Positions 1 to 6,496 of a stretch of DNA of 14,014 bases are shown here, one piece after another. Under the pieces are notes generated by a model. That model saw nothing but the letters and a program-made list of their open reading frames with translations, was not told where the DNA came from and did not search any database. The translations under genes were made by a program, and so were the position numbers. Source of the stretch: JBJEDU01 sp051872395 (lineage in GTDB: Bacteria; Bacillota_I; Bacilli_A; RFN20; CAG-826); NCBI GenBank assembly GCA_051872395.1, contig JBJEDU010000003.1, forward strand, positions 1 through 14,014. Reading direction: 5' to 3'. Position 1 is the first letter of the stretch. The number at the start of each line of letters is the position of its first letter.

Positions 1-242
1 CCTTGAGCAGCGTGTTCAATGGTAGTGTTTGGATATACTTTGTTAAATTCTGTAATCATACGATTCAAGGTTTCTTGGTTAGCTTGACCCATCGTGTGCC
101 AGAATGTAACTTTTGCGGTAATTTGAGTTGGATCACCGCTGAATGGAACATAATCTTTTTGTGAATTAGTAGAATTACAACTTGTTAACACTAAAGCTGT
201 AAATAAAACTCCACTTAAAGATAGTAATTTGCTCTTTTTCAT
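1..242 (-). CDS. ABC sugar-type substrate-binding lipoprotein, N-terminal part (cut by window edge)
   Basis: This is the first 80 codons of an extracellular substrate-binding lipoprotein; the rest lies beyond the left edge. The N-terminus (MKKSKLLSLSGVLFTALVLT) is a lipoprotein signal peptide with two lysines and a hydrophobic core, and it ends in the lipobox LTSC with the lipidated Cys at residue 22. After a short polar linker comes a beta strand, KVTFWHTMGQ, then an amphipathic stretch resembling NRMITEFNKVYPNTTIE. This is the usual start of family 1 (UgpB/MalE-like) binding proteins. A strong site AAAGGAG sits 5 bases before the ATG. The gene is last in the visible operon, after both permeases, whereas binding protein genes often come first. 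It should capture the sugar or glycerophosphodiester for the importer encoded upstream. The true substrate cannot be told from this fragment. Confidence 0.88.
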   Translation of the reverse strand, partial: MKKSKLLSLSGVLFTALVLTSCNSTNSQKDYVPFSGDPTQITAKVTFWHTMGQANQETLNRMITEFNKVYPNTTIEHAAQ

Positions 243-269
243 AAAATCTCCTTTCAAAATGTTTATTAA

Positions 270-283
270 TCACATAACTGTGA
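270..283 (-). other. Small inverted repeat between permease and binding protein genes
   Basis: The 69-base gap between the MalG-type permease and the binding protein holds a perfect 5-base inverted repeat, TCACA-4-TGTGA. Flanking TTTAT/ATAAA arms could extend it across a 3-base bulge. It lies about 28 bases before the start codon of the binding protein. It may be an mRNA stabilising or processing hairpin that lets the binding protein be made in excess, as is common in importer operons. It has no T run, so it is not a terminator. The function is inferred. Confidence 0.3.
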
Positions 284-311
284 ATAAATTAAGATAGAAG
301 ATATTAAAGGA

Positions 312-1271
312 TTAACCTTTAATACCGGCTCTCCCAACACCCTTCATAATGTATTTTCTAAAGAAAATAAATAATAAGAGAAGTGGTACAGTAACTAAGA
401 CCGTCGCTGCCATTTGTAAACCATATTGTGGTTCACCAGCAGTGGTCGTAAATGAAGAACGTAATCCGTTAGTGATCAAACGGTATTCTTCTTTGTCAGC
501 GACTAAGTTTGGCCACACATAAGAGTTCCAAGATCCCATCAATTTCAAGATGAAGATAGAAATCAATGTTGGCATTGAAAGTGGTACCATGACTTTCCAT
601 AAGTATGTCCAGTCACTCTTTCCATCAACTTTGGCCGCTAAATAAAGTTCATTTGGAATTTGTTTGAAGTTTTGTCTCAACAAATAAATATAGAAAACGC
701 TAATCCAGAATGGGACAATCATCGCTAAATAAGCACCCCATCTAGTACCATTTAACCAACCAAAGTTACTGACTGTAATATAGTTGGTAATGACCATCAT
801 TTCGCCTGGAATCATCATCGTTGCTAATAAAATCATAAACATCACTTCTTTACCTTTGAAGTTTAATCTAGCGAACGCGAATGCAGCGAATATCGTGGTA
901 ATAAGTGTTCCTATCGTTGAGAATAAACCAACAACAAGAGTATTAATTAAATAAGTTATAAAGTCGAAGTGACGGAAGACTTCAACGTAGTTACTCCACA
1001 TCACTGTCGCTGGGAAGAATGTTTGGGTGGTTGCTCTAATTTCTTCGGTTGTTTTTAAAGAGGTAATAAGCATCCAATAGAATGGAAGGATGATAATAAG
1101 CGCCATAACGGTTAAGAAAAGATAGACAAGAACTAATGAAATAATTTTCATTACTTTTTGAATCTTTTCGAGCTTATCAACACCAATAGAACCTTCTTTG
1201 ATGACTAAGCGTAAATCTTCAGTAGGTACTTCTTTATAAGATGAGTATTTAAAATATTCTTTCTTTGCCAT
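312..1271 (-). CDS. Carbohydrate ABC transporter permease, MalG/UgpE type
   Basis: This 319-residue protein is one half of the membrane channel of a CUT1-type sugar importer. A 45-residue cytoplasmic N-terminus is followed by a first membrane helix at about 46-69, then further helices near 108-134, 143-165, 180-198, 233-247 and 286-303. The EAA loop that docks on the ATPase is at about 209-234, with LAAKVDG and the later P230 and P234 visible. The C-terminus KGVGRAGIKG is the typical MalG/UgpE tail, which dips back towards the ATPase site in known structures. The gene starts 1 base after the stop of the other permease, and its ribosome site (AAGGTG) lies inside that gene, so the two are likely translationally coupled. 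The family assignment is secure; the substrate is not determined. Confidence 0.93.
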   Translation of the reverse strand: MAKKEYFKYSSYKEVPTEDLRLVIKEGSIGVDKLEKIQKVMKIISLVLVYLFLTVMALIIILPFYWMLITSLKTTEEIRATTQTFFPATVMWSNYVEVFRHFDFITYLINTLVVGLFSTIGTLITTIFAAFAFARLNFKGKEVMFMILLATMMIPGEMMVITNYITVSNFGWLNGTRWGAYLAMIVPFWISVFYIYLLRQNFKQIPNELYLAAKVDGKSDWTYLWKVMVPLSMPTLISIFILKLMGSWNSYVWPNLVADKEEYRLITNGLRSSFTTTAGEPQYGLQMAATVLVTVPLLLLFIFFRKYIMKGVGRAGIKG

Positions 1272-1272
1272 A

Positions 1273-2193
1273 TTAATAATGCACCTTTGTACTTGAGACT
1301 TTGAATTGAATTGCTGTAAAAATCATAATGACAACGAAGAGCATAACTGCCGCAGCACAACCATATTGGACAGTATCACTTGAAATAGTGTCGTAAATGT
1401 AATAAACAATCGTATACATATTGTATAAACCATTGACGGTTCCGCTCTTCCCAAGCAAACCGACAACTGATGAATATTCCTTAAATGCTCCAATAAATGA
1501 TGTAATCATAATATAGAGAATTTGAGGAGATAGAAGTGGAACAGTAATGTTCATAAATGTTTTTACTTTTCCGGCCGCATCGATTGAAGCAGCTTGATAA
1601 TATTGTTTATCAATGTTTTGTAAACCTGATAACAAGATTAATATTTTATAAGGTAAGGCGTGCCAGACGATGTAGAAGCATAAAGCAAACATCGCGTTAA
1701 CTTGGCTCGCGCCCATATCTAACCAATAAGTTGGAATCATTAATCCAAATAAATGGTTCCAAATACCATAACCATCAAAGATAACTGAGAACACCATACC
1801 AACCGCGATCGCGTTTGTAACATATGGCATAAAGAAGATGGTTTGGAATAATTTCTTTAAGAATGAAATGGAATTTAAACCGACTGCAATAAGCAAGGAT
1901 ATAAATATTGAAAGAGGAACGGTAATAAAGACGATAATGAGGGTATTTGGAATCGCATATTTCACAACATCTGTGAAATAAAGCGTTAATCCACCAGCGC
2001 TCTTACCGATAATTCCAAGAACATATCCGAAGTTTTCAAGAGTAAATCCACTACTTTTTTGGGTTAAATATTTGTAATCTTTAAGAAAGGCAATACCAAA
2101 AGTATTAATCAAAGGATAAAAAGTAAAAACTGCAAGAAGAATAATAACAGGCGCTAAATATAGCCATGCTCTCCAATCGTTTTTCTTTTCCAT
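1273..2193 (-). CDS. Carbohydrate ABC transporter permease, MalF/UgpA type
   Basis: This 306-residue partner permease of the importer starts with a short cytoplasmic segment and the common signature LYLAPVIILL (residues 11-20) in the first helix. Further helices lie near 82-106, 116-139, 165-189, 224-238 and 278-297. The EAA coupling loop spans about 198-223 (YYQAASIDAAG, then P219 and P223). The length is typical of UgpA-type permeases rather than the longer MalF proteins that carry a P2 loop. It begins 2 bases after the ATPase stop codon, using AAAGGG inside the end of the ATPase gene. With the MalG-type permease and two copies of the ATPase it would form the inner-membrane complex. Identity to the UgpA/sugar class is clear; the transported compound is not. 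Confidence 0.93.
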   Translation of the reverse strand: MEKKNDWRAWLYLAPVIILLAVFTFYPLINTFGIAFLKDYKYLTQKSSGFTLENFGYVLGIIGKSAGGLTLYFTDVVKYAIPNTLIIVFITVPLSIFISLLIAVGLNSISFLKKLFQTIFFMPYVTNAIAVGMVFSVIFDGYGIWNHLFGLMIPTYWLDMGASQVNAMFALCFYIVWHALPYKILILLSGLQNIDKQYYQAASIDAAGKVKTFMNITVPLLSPQILYIMITSFIGAFKEYSSVVGLLGKSGTVNGLYNMYTIVYYIYDTISSDTVQYGCAAAVMLFVVIMIFTAIQFKVSSTKVHY

Positions 2194-2195
2194 GA

Positions 2196-3365
2196 TTAGT
2201 AAACCCTTTCTTCTGTTTCGGCATCAAACACAAAACATTTGTTTGGTTTGACATTGAGTTTAATTGGACCAACTCCAACTTTTGTTTCCGCATCGATGAT
2301 GACTTTAGAAGAAACTCTTTGGGAATTTGGATGATCCACTAATAAGGAAACATCTCTACCTAATACTTCAATGCTCTTAACAGTAACATTTAAAGCGCCT
2401 TTTGTAGAAACGACGAATCCTTCTGGTCTAATACCAACAGTGACTGGTCCATCTTTCTTTGGAAGTCTAAATTTCTCGTCTTCAAGAGTTAAAATTTTAT
2501 CTTCACCAATATATAAGTCGTTACCAACAATCTTTCCATCAAAGAAGTTGATTGGAGGTGTTCCTAAGAAGTTTGCAACGAATTTATTTGTTGGGTTGTT
2601 ATAAACTTCTTGAGGTGCAGCTTTTTGTTGCATAACACCTAATTTCATAACGACGATTTCATCAGAAATAGACATCGCTTCTTCTTGGTCGTGAGTAACG
2701 AAGATGGTTGTAATACCAGTTCTTGTTTGAAGTCTTCTAATTTCTTCACGAGTTTGTAAACGAAGTCGAGCATCGAGGTTAGAAAGAGGTTCATCAAGAA
2801 GGAGAACACGTGGTGATTTCGCTAAAGCTCTGGCAATCGCGACACGTTGTTGTTGACCACCTGATAATTGATTTGGTTTTCTTTCCAAATATTGTTCAAT
2901 TTGAACCAATTCTGCAGTCTTTCTAACAATTGAATCAATTTCTTCAACGGTTAATTTTCTCTTTTTAACGATTGGATATCCATTTTCATCAACGATTGGA
3001 TTTCCATCATTATCAACAGAATTTTCTTCCACTCTTAAGTTAGTGAGAGGGAAAGCAATATTTTTATAAATTGTCATATGTGGATATAAAGCATAGTTTT
3101 GGAAAACTAAACCAATTCCACGTTTGTCAGGAGATAATCTAGTTACTTCTTCATCACCGAACCAAATTTCTCCACTTGTGGGTTCTAATAAACCAGCAAT
3201 CATGTATAAAGTCGTTGATTTACCACAGCCGGAAGGACCTAAAAGTCCAATAAGTTTACCATCAGGAATAGTGATATCCAAATCATCGACCGCGCGAGTA
3301 TCTGGAATATTTTTCTTCTCATTTCCTGGGAAAACTTTTGTTAGATTCTTTAATCTAATTTCCAT
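2196..3365 (-). CDS. Carbohydrate ABC transporter ATPase, MsmK/UgpC/MalK type
   Basis: This 389-residue ATPase powers the importer. The nucleotide-binding domain shows Walker A GPSGCGKST (43-51), Q-loop Gln89, signature LSGGQ (167-171), Walker B VLLLDEP (187-193), D-loop SNLD (195-198) and H-loop His225. Residues from about 250 to the end form the regulatory beta-rich TOBE region of MalK-like proteins, with VGIRPEGF near 310. The odd part is an insert of roughly 25 residues between the Q-loop and the signature, in the helical subdomain. It contains two adjacent octapeptides, DNDGNPIV (118-125) and DENGYPIV (126-133), encoded by a 24-base tandem duplication. The site AAAGGAG is 8 bases before the ATG. 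The gene follows the repeat protein gene by 15 bases and leads directly into both permeases. All catalytic residues are intact. Confidence 0.96.
   Translation of the reverse strand: MEIRLKNLTKVFPGNEKKNIPDTRAVDDLDITIPDGKLIGLLGPSGCGKSTTLYMIAGLLEPTSGEIWFGDEEVTRLSPDKRGIGLVFQNYALYPHMTIYKNIAFPLTNLRVEENSVDNDGNPIVDENGYPIVKKRKLTVEEIDSIVRKTAELVQIEQYLERKPNQLSGGQQQRVAIARALAKSPRVLLLDEPLSNLDARLRLQTREEIRRLQTRTGITTIFVTHDQEEAMSISDEIVVMKLGVMQQKAAPQEVYNNPTNKFVANFLGTPPINFFDGKIVGNDLYIGEDKILTLEDEKFRLPKKDGPVTVGIRPEGFVVSTKGALNVTVKSIEVLGRDVSLLVDHPNSQRVSSKVIIDAETKVGVGPIKLNVKPNKCFVFDAETEERVY
2967..3014 (-). repeat. 24-base tandem duplication inside the ATPase gene
   Basis: Two adjacent 24-base units (2967-2990 and 2991-3014) match at 20 of 24 positions and keep frame. 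They encode DENGYPIV and DNDGNPIV in the helical subdomain of the ABC ATPase. The units share the first ten bases (plus strand aacgattgga). This is read directly from the sequence; any functional effect is unknown. Confidence 0.85.
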
Positions 3366-3380
3366 AGTTTTACTCCTTTT

Positions 3381-4832
3381 TTAAAAGTTATTATCAAGAT
3401 GTTCATACATTCCATATTGAACATCGTTTAATGTCTCATTAATTTCTTTTTGAACAATAGTTTTTTCGTAAATCAACGAAACAACTCCCATAATTAATAA
3501 AACACCGCCGACAACTAATCCAAACATTGAAACCCAGAATTCAAAGCATGTAATTGTCAATACTTTATCTGGAATAGCAGCGTTTGGTAATTTGAAAGAT
3601 AAGACGAAGAATAATAAGCCGATGATTAATAAAGTTGAACCTAAGACAACTTTCACCAAAGCATTATCAACCTTCTCTCGGCTAACATTGAATCGATTGT
3701 GAAGAGCTTTATTAAATTCTCTTGTTTCATCATGGTCTAATTCATGAAGAATTACTTCGTGACCACAATAAGGGCAATGATAATCTTCGCCAAGTCTTTC
3801 TCTTTCAATGTGTTCAATCAACTCTGAACCAACATGAACAATATCTCCGACATTAACTACCAATTTGGAATTAATGTTCGTTTCATAAATTTTAACTTCT
3901 TCGACAGTTTCCACTGTGACGATTTTATCTCCATTCATATTAGGTAAAATGGAGATAACTTTTCCTGGTAATTCAGCCTTAATCTCGTCACAGACATATG
4001 TTTCTTCGTATGTACCTAATTTTTGTCCTTTTTCAACATGAATAGTTCCGTCTTTATCCATGATAGCTAAAACATTCTTTTCTAATTTAGAAAGATGTGG
4101 GAGGTCACATACTTTTTCTTCTTCATATGAAGCGACTGTCAATGAATAACCACCATCAGTTTTATCGATACTGACAACTTTTCCACTGAAAGGAGAATAA
4201 ATATCATCTTTTCTATTTTGTGGATTTTTGGCAATCATTTGGCCAACGACAACATCATCATGAAGATTGACAGTTTGTCTAAAAGAAAATGGTATGTAGT
4301 ATGTTACAACATTATCGACTGATCGAATAGTGAGGTGAATACAATTTTCATCTGTTGTAGCGCTGAGATCCCCAGCAATAGGTGAATAAACTTTAATTTT
4401 TTTCGTAAATGATTGTTCTTTCGCAATTAATGTTCCTTCTTTAACAACATTGAGTTCGCTAACCATTGGTTTAATACCATTTGGTACAACGTACTCTGTT
4501 TTTGTTGGTTTGGTGTGAACAGTAATTTGATAAACATCATCAATTTCTTTGATATCAGTGATTTCACCATAAGTTTCACTGACTAAAATTCCTTTATCAA
4601 TATCTCTTTTGCCTTTGGTTAATGGAGTACCGACGGCTACTACAGATCCGATTTTCACTGCGAGTTTTGAATTTGATAAGGTATGATAACAAACTTCTTT
4701 ACCACCATCGGTCACAATTGTTATCACATAACTTTTCGAATTTGTTTTTTCAATGTCATTAACAATGCCATCAACTTCGCTTAAAAGTGAGAAAGGATTA
4801 ACAATTCGATGAGCACATTTTGCACAATACAT
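3381..4832 (-). CDS. Membrane-anchored protein with tandem RpoC-like barrel-sandwich repeats and split CxxC pairs
   Basis: I do not recognise a named family for this 483-residue protein. It starts with a CxxC pair (Cys3, Cys6), followed by about five tandem units of 60-70 residues at roughly 17-83, 84-148, 149-211, 212-283 and 284-345. The units share the pattern S-x3-G-x-V, then a strand like YVITV, then SKLxVxxGDxVxxGxxL. Unit 1 (SEVDGIV ... GTPLTKG ... DKGIL) closely resembles the sandwich-barrel hybrid motif of RNA polymerase beta', where the strand GDPLTEG and then PHDIL occurs. A second CxxC pair (CPYCGHE, Cys353 and Cys356) follows and could complete one zinc site with the N-terminal pair. 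Two membrane helices lie at about 393-413 and 430-454. With no signal peptide and basic flanks, the repeats should face the cytoplasm. A GGAGGAG site precedes the ATG. The gene sits 15 bases before the ATPase gene. Biotinyl/lipoyl-like or HlyD-like barrels are the main alternative reading. Confidence 0.8.
   Translation of the reverse strand: MYCAKCAHRIVNPFSLLSEVDGIVNDIEKTNSKSYVITIVTDGGKEVCYHTLSNSKLAVKIGSVVAVGTPLTKGKRDIDKGILVSETYGEITDIKEIDDVYQITVHTKPTKTEYVVPNGIKPMVSELNVVKEGTLIAKEQSFTKKIKVYSPIAGDLSATTDENCIHLTIRSVDNVVTYYIPFSFRQTVNLHDDVVVGQMIAKNPQNRKDDIYSPFSGKVVSIDKTDGGYSLTVASYEEEKVCDLPHLSKLEKNVLAIMDKDGTIHVEKGQKLGTYEETYVCDEIKAELPGKVISILPNMNGDKIVTVETVEEVKIYETNINSKLVVNVGDIVHVGSELIEHIERERLGEDYHCPYCGHEVILHELDHDETREFNKALHNRFNVSREKVDNALVKVVLGSTLLIIGLLFFVLSFKLPNAAIPDKVLTITCFEFWVSMFGLVVGGVLLIMGVVSLIYEKTIVQKEINETLNDVQYGMYEHLDNNF
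3798..4784 (-). repeat. Five-unit degenerate protein repeat (barrel-sandwich hybrid)
   Basis: This span encodes residues 17-345 of the membrane-anchored protein. Unit boundaries are marked by VSETYG, YSPIAG, YSPFSG and AELPGK, each opening with a small-residue turn and a glycine. Each unit ends in a GD/GS-x-V-x-x-G-x-x-L turn, seen as SVVAVGTPL, NVVKEGTLI, DVVVGQMI, VEKGQKL and DIVHVGSEL. The repeats are diverged at DNA level, so the array is old. Unit limits are good to about 5 residues. Confidence 0.6.
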
Positions 4833-4850
4833 AATTTTTTATCTCCTCCC

Positions 4851-5252
4851 CTATAACAAAGTCTTTCCATATTTTTCTATTCTGGCTCTTTCAACGAAAT
4901 AGAATAATGTGGTGATCATCGCACCAATTATGGTTAGAATCGCACCAATTAAAATCCAGACAGAAAAATAGCCGATTTTTACTAATCCAACGACAAGAAT
5001 ACCAATGGAATAAGCAAAACCGAGCACCGAAATAAAGACACCAACTAAACAAAGAAAATTTTTCTTCAACGCTAAAGCTGCGCCACAAGCCACGACGATT
5101 CCGGCGGATAAACCCCAGAACCAGTCATATGGTTGAATCTTCGCGGAATATTCGGTTCCCATCGCATCAATCGACATGTTCCAAAAAAGTCCGCCCAAAA
5201 GGATAACGTAGGCTCCAACGAATAGAAGAATGATACCTAGTTTCTTGTTCAT
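4851..5252 (-). CDS. Small four-helix membrane protein of unknown function
   Basis: This 133-residue protein has four predicted membrane helices at about 5-26, 45-63, 66-90 and 95-120. A tryptophan-rich outer loop (IQPYDWFWG, 39-47) lies between the first two, and the basic tail ERARIEKYGK faces the cytoplasm. I see no enzyme motif and no signal-peptide cleavage site. It is the first gene after the extended -10 promoter at 5287-5295 and lies 18 bases before the repeat protein gene, so the two are probably made together and may form a membrane complex. The start is supported by AAGGG at 5264-5268, 11 bases upstream of the ATG. It could be an accessory subunit of the importer or of the repeat protein, but that rests on position only. 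Confidence 0.8.
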   Translation of the reverse strand: MNKKLGIILLFVGAYVILLGGLFWNMSIDAMGTEYSAKIQPYDWFWGLSAGIVVACGAALALKKNFLCLVGVFISVLGFAYSIGILVVGLVKIGYFSVWILIGAILTIIGAMITTLFYFVERARIEKYGKTLL

Positions 5253-5286
5253 ACTATTTTGATCCCTTCTGAAATCTCTAATTTGT

Positions 5287-5315
5287 ATTATATCATAAAT
5301 TTTAATTTATAATAT
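5287..5315 (-). promoter_or_regulatory. Extended -10 promoter for the small TM protein, repeat protein and importer operon
   Basis: The minus strand reads TGATATAAT: a perfect TATAAT (5287-5292) preceded by the extended -10 dinucleotide TG at 5294-5295. The -35 region 17 bases upstream (ATATTA, 5310-5315) is poor, as is common for extended -10 promoters. Transcription would start near 5280, giving a leader of about 28 bases with AAGGG before the ATG at 5252. The whole 83-base gap 5253-5335 is AT-rich, with no GC stem that could stop transcription from the upstream lipoprotein gene. Confidence 0.6.
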
Positions 5316-5335
5316 ATAATTCTCACTTATAATTT

Positions 5336-6496
5336 TTAATAATCAAACTCAGGGTCCACTTCACCATGAATTTTTTTGCCTTCATTTTTTGCTTTCATCT
5401 CAGCGTTATTAAAAATTGACATATACGGAACACCTAAATAAGACATAGGGTCAAGACTACTATCACTTAGCATCCATAGTTGAAAAGCATAAGCTTCTTT
5501 GACCATCTCGAAGTTTAATAATGTATAATCTCCTGGGTTTGGATTATCGACATTGGTGTACCAAACAAAACCCAAAAATCTTCCATAAGTTTCCCTTATT
5601 GATGAATTTAAACATGTTTGTATTAAATAATGTTTAGCGTTTCTTAATATATTATTGTTATATTCTTTTGCTTTATTACCCCATGGTTGAGCGTCGATAT
5701 ATGTACCATGTTGAATTTCAGGAGTATTAATTCCTAAATAACGAACACTTTCACTACGATTAATATATTCTCCAACTACAGAAGAAGGAAAAGTAAAGGT
5801 TGTCGTATCGCCATCACCTAAAGAAGATAAACCAACTTCAACAACTCCCCCACCGCCTAGACCATCTTCATTAATAAAAGGTAAAAGGAAATCGTCACTT
5901 GTTAATTTTGGTCCTTCTAATAATTCTTCTTCGCTGATAACTGCATCAACATTTCCGATAGTGGATAAATTAGAAGCATAATATTTTACCCAATCATATG
6001 ATTCAAATGATTTTCTATTGACCATATATTCTTTTTTTCTAACTAAATCGCAATGTTTAGCATAGTCAAATTGATAACCAATAATTCCTAAAACATCAAC
6101 GAGGTCATTTCCTTTCTTTAATGCGACTGGCCAAGTACCATCCACCATTAAAGAAGAGGTAAAGTAATCAGCGTAGCTATGATACATATCATTCGCTTCA
6201 GTGTGACATATAACGAAAGTATCGTGGCTATTAATCGTACCACTTAAAGGTATTGAAATATGTTCTTCTTTTTCGTTTTGTTTATAAATGACAATACGAT
6301 AATCATCTAAAGAAATATCTTCATCACTTTTGTTATATATTTCAATTAATCGATCGTAAGAAGTTTCTCCTTTAATAAATTCAGAAAATAACAAAGGGGA
6401 ATTTTCGATAAAATTAATATCGTCATTAGAATTTTCACAACTTGAAAAAATAAATAAGGATAAAAGAGATAAAATTATTATTTTATGTTTGTTCAT
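5336..6496 (-). CDS. Lipoprotein with lamin-tail-like domain and staphylococcal-nuclease-like domain
   Basis: This 386-residue secreted lipoprotein has a signal peptide ending in FSSC (Cys20). Residues about 36-160 look like a lamin-tail domain: SEFIKG, then RLIEIYNKSDEDISLDDYRI, then a beta-rich run with SHDTFVI. A glycine-rich linker (GLGGGG, 212-217) leads to an SNase fold at about 222-345. Its marks are DGDT (228-231), RYLGINTPE (252-260), QPWGNKAKEY and YGRFLGFVW. The three residues matching the staphylococcal nuclease triad are present (Arg252, Glu260, Arg306), but the calcium-ligand Asp of the VDTPE motif is Asn257 here. It likely acts at the outer cell surface on DNA or RNA, perhaps for nucleotide scavenging. 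Its ATG overlaps the TGA of the upstream RDD gene in ATGA. The fold is fairly sure; catalytic activity is less so because of the Asn. Confidence 0.88.
   Translation of the reverse strand: MNKHKIIILSLLSLFIFSSCENSNDDINFIENSPLLFSEFIKGETSYDRLIEIYNKSDEDISLDDYRIVIYKQNEKEEHISIPLSGTINSHDTFVICHTEANDMYHSYADYFTSSLMVDGTWPVALKKGNDLVDVLGIIGYQFDYAKHCDLVRKKEYMVNRKSFESYDWVKYYASNLSTIGNVDAVISEEELLEGPKLTSDDFLLPFINEDGLGGGGVVEVGLSSLGDGDTTTFTFPSSVVGEYINRSESVRYLGINTPEIQHGTYIDAQPWGNKAKEYNNNILRNAKHYLIQTCLNSSIRETYGRFLGFVWYTNVDNPNPGDYTLLNFEMVKEAYAFQLWMLSDSSLDPMSYLGVPYMSIFNNAEMKAKNEGKKIHGEVDPEFDY

Noticed and set aside
270..283. TCACA/TGTGA resembling a CRP site
   Set aside because: CRP sites have the order TGTGA-6-TCACA; here the half-sites are reversed and the spacing is 4. 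It reads better as a small RNA hairpin.
5295..5310. Perfect AT inverted repeat (ATAAATT-TT-AATTTAT) as a terminator for the lipoprotein gene
   Set aside because: It contains no G or C and has a 2-base loop, so it would be too unstable in RNA; such repeats are expected by chance in AT-rich DNA.
6493..6496. TGA as a tryptophan codon (Mollicutes code 4)
   Set aside because: TGG encodes the tryptophans I checked, including the conserved terminal Trp of S7, and TGA acts as a clean stop in an ATGA overlap. The standard code fits.
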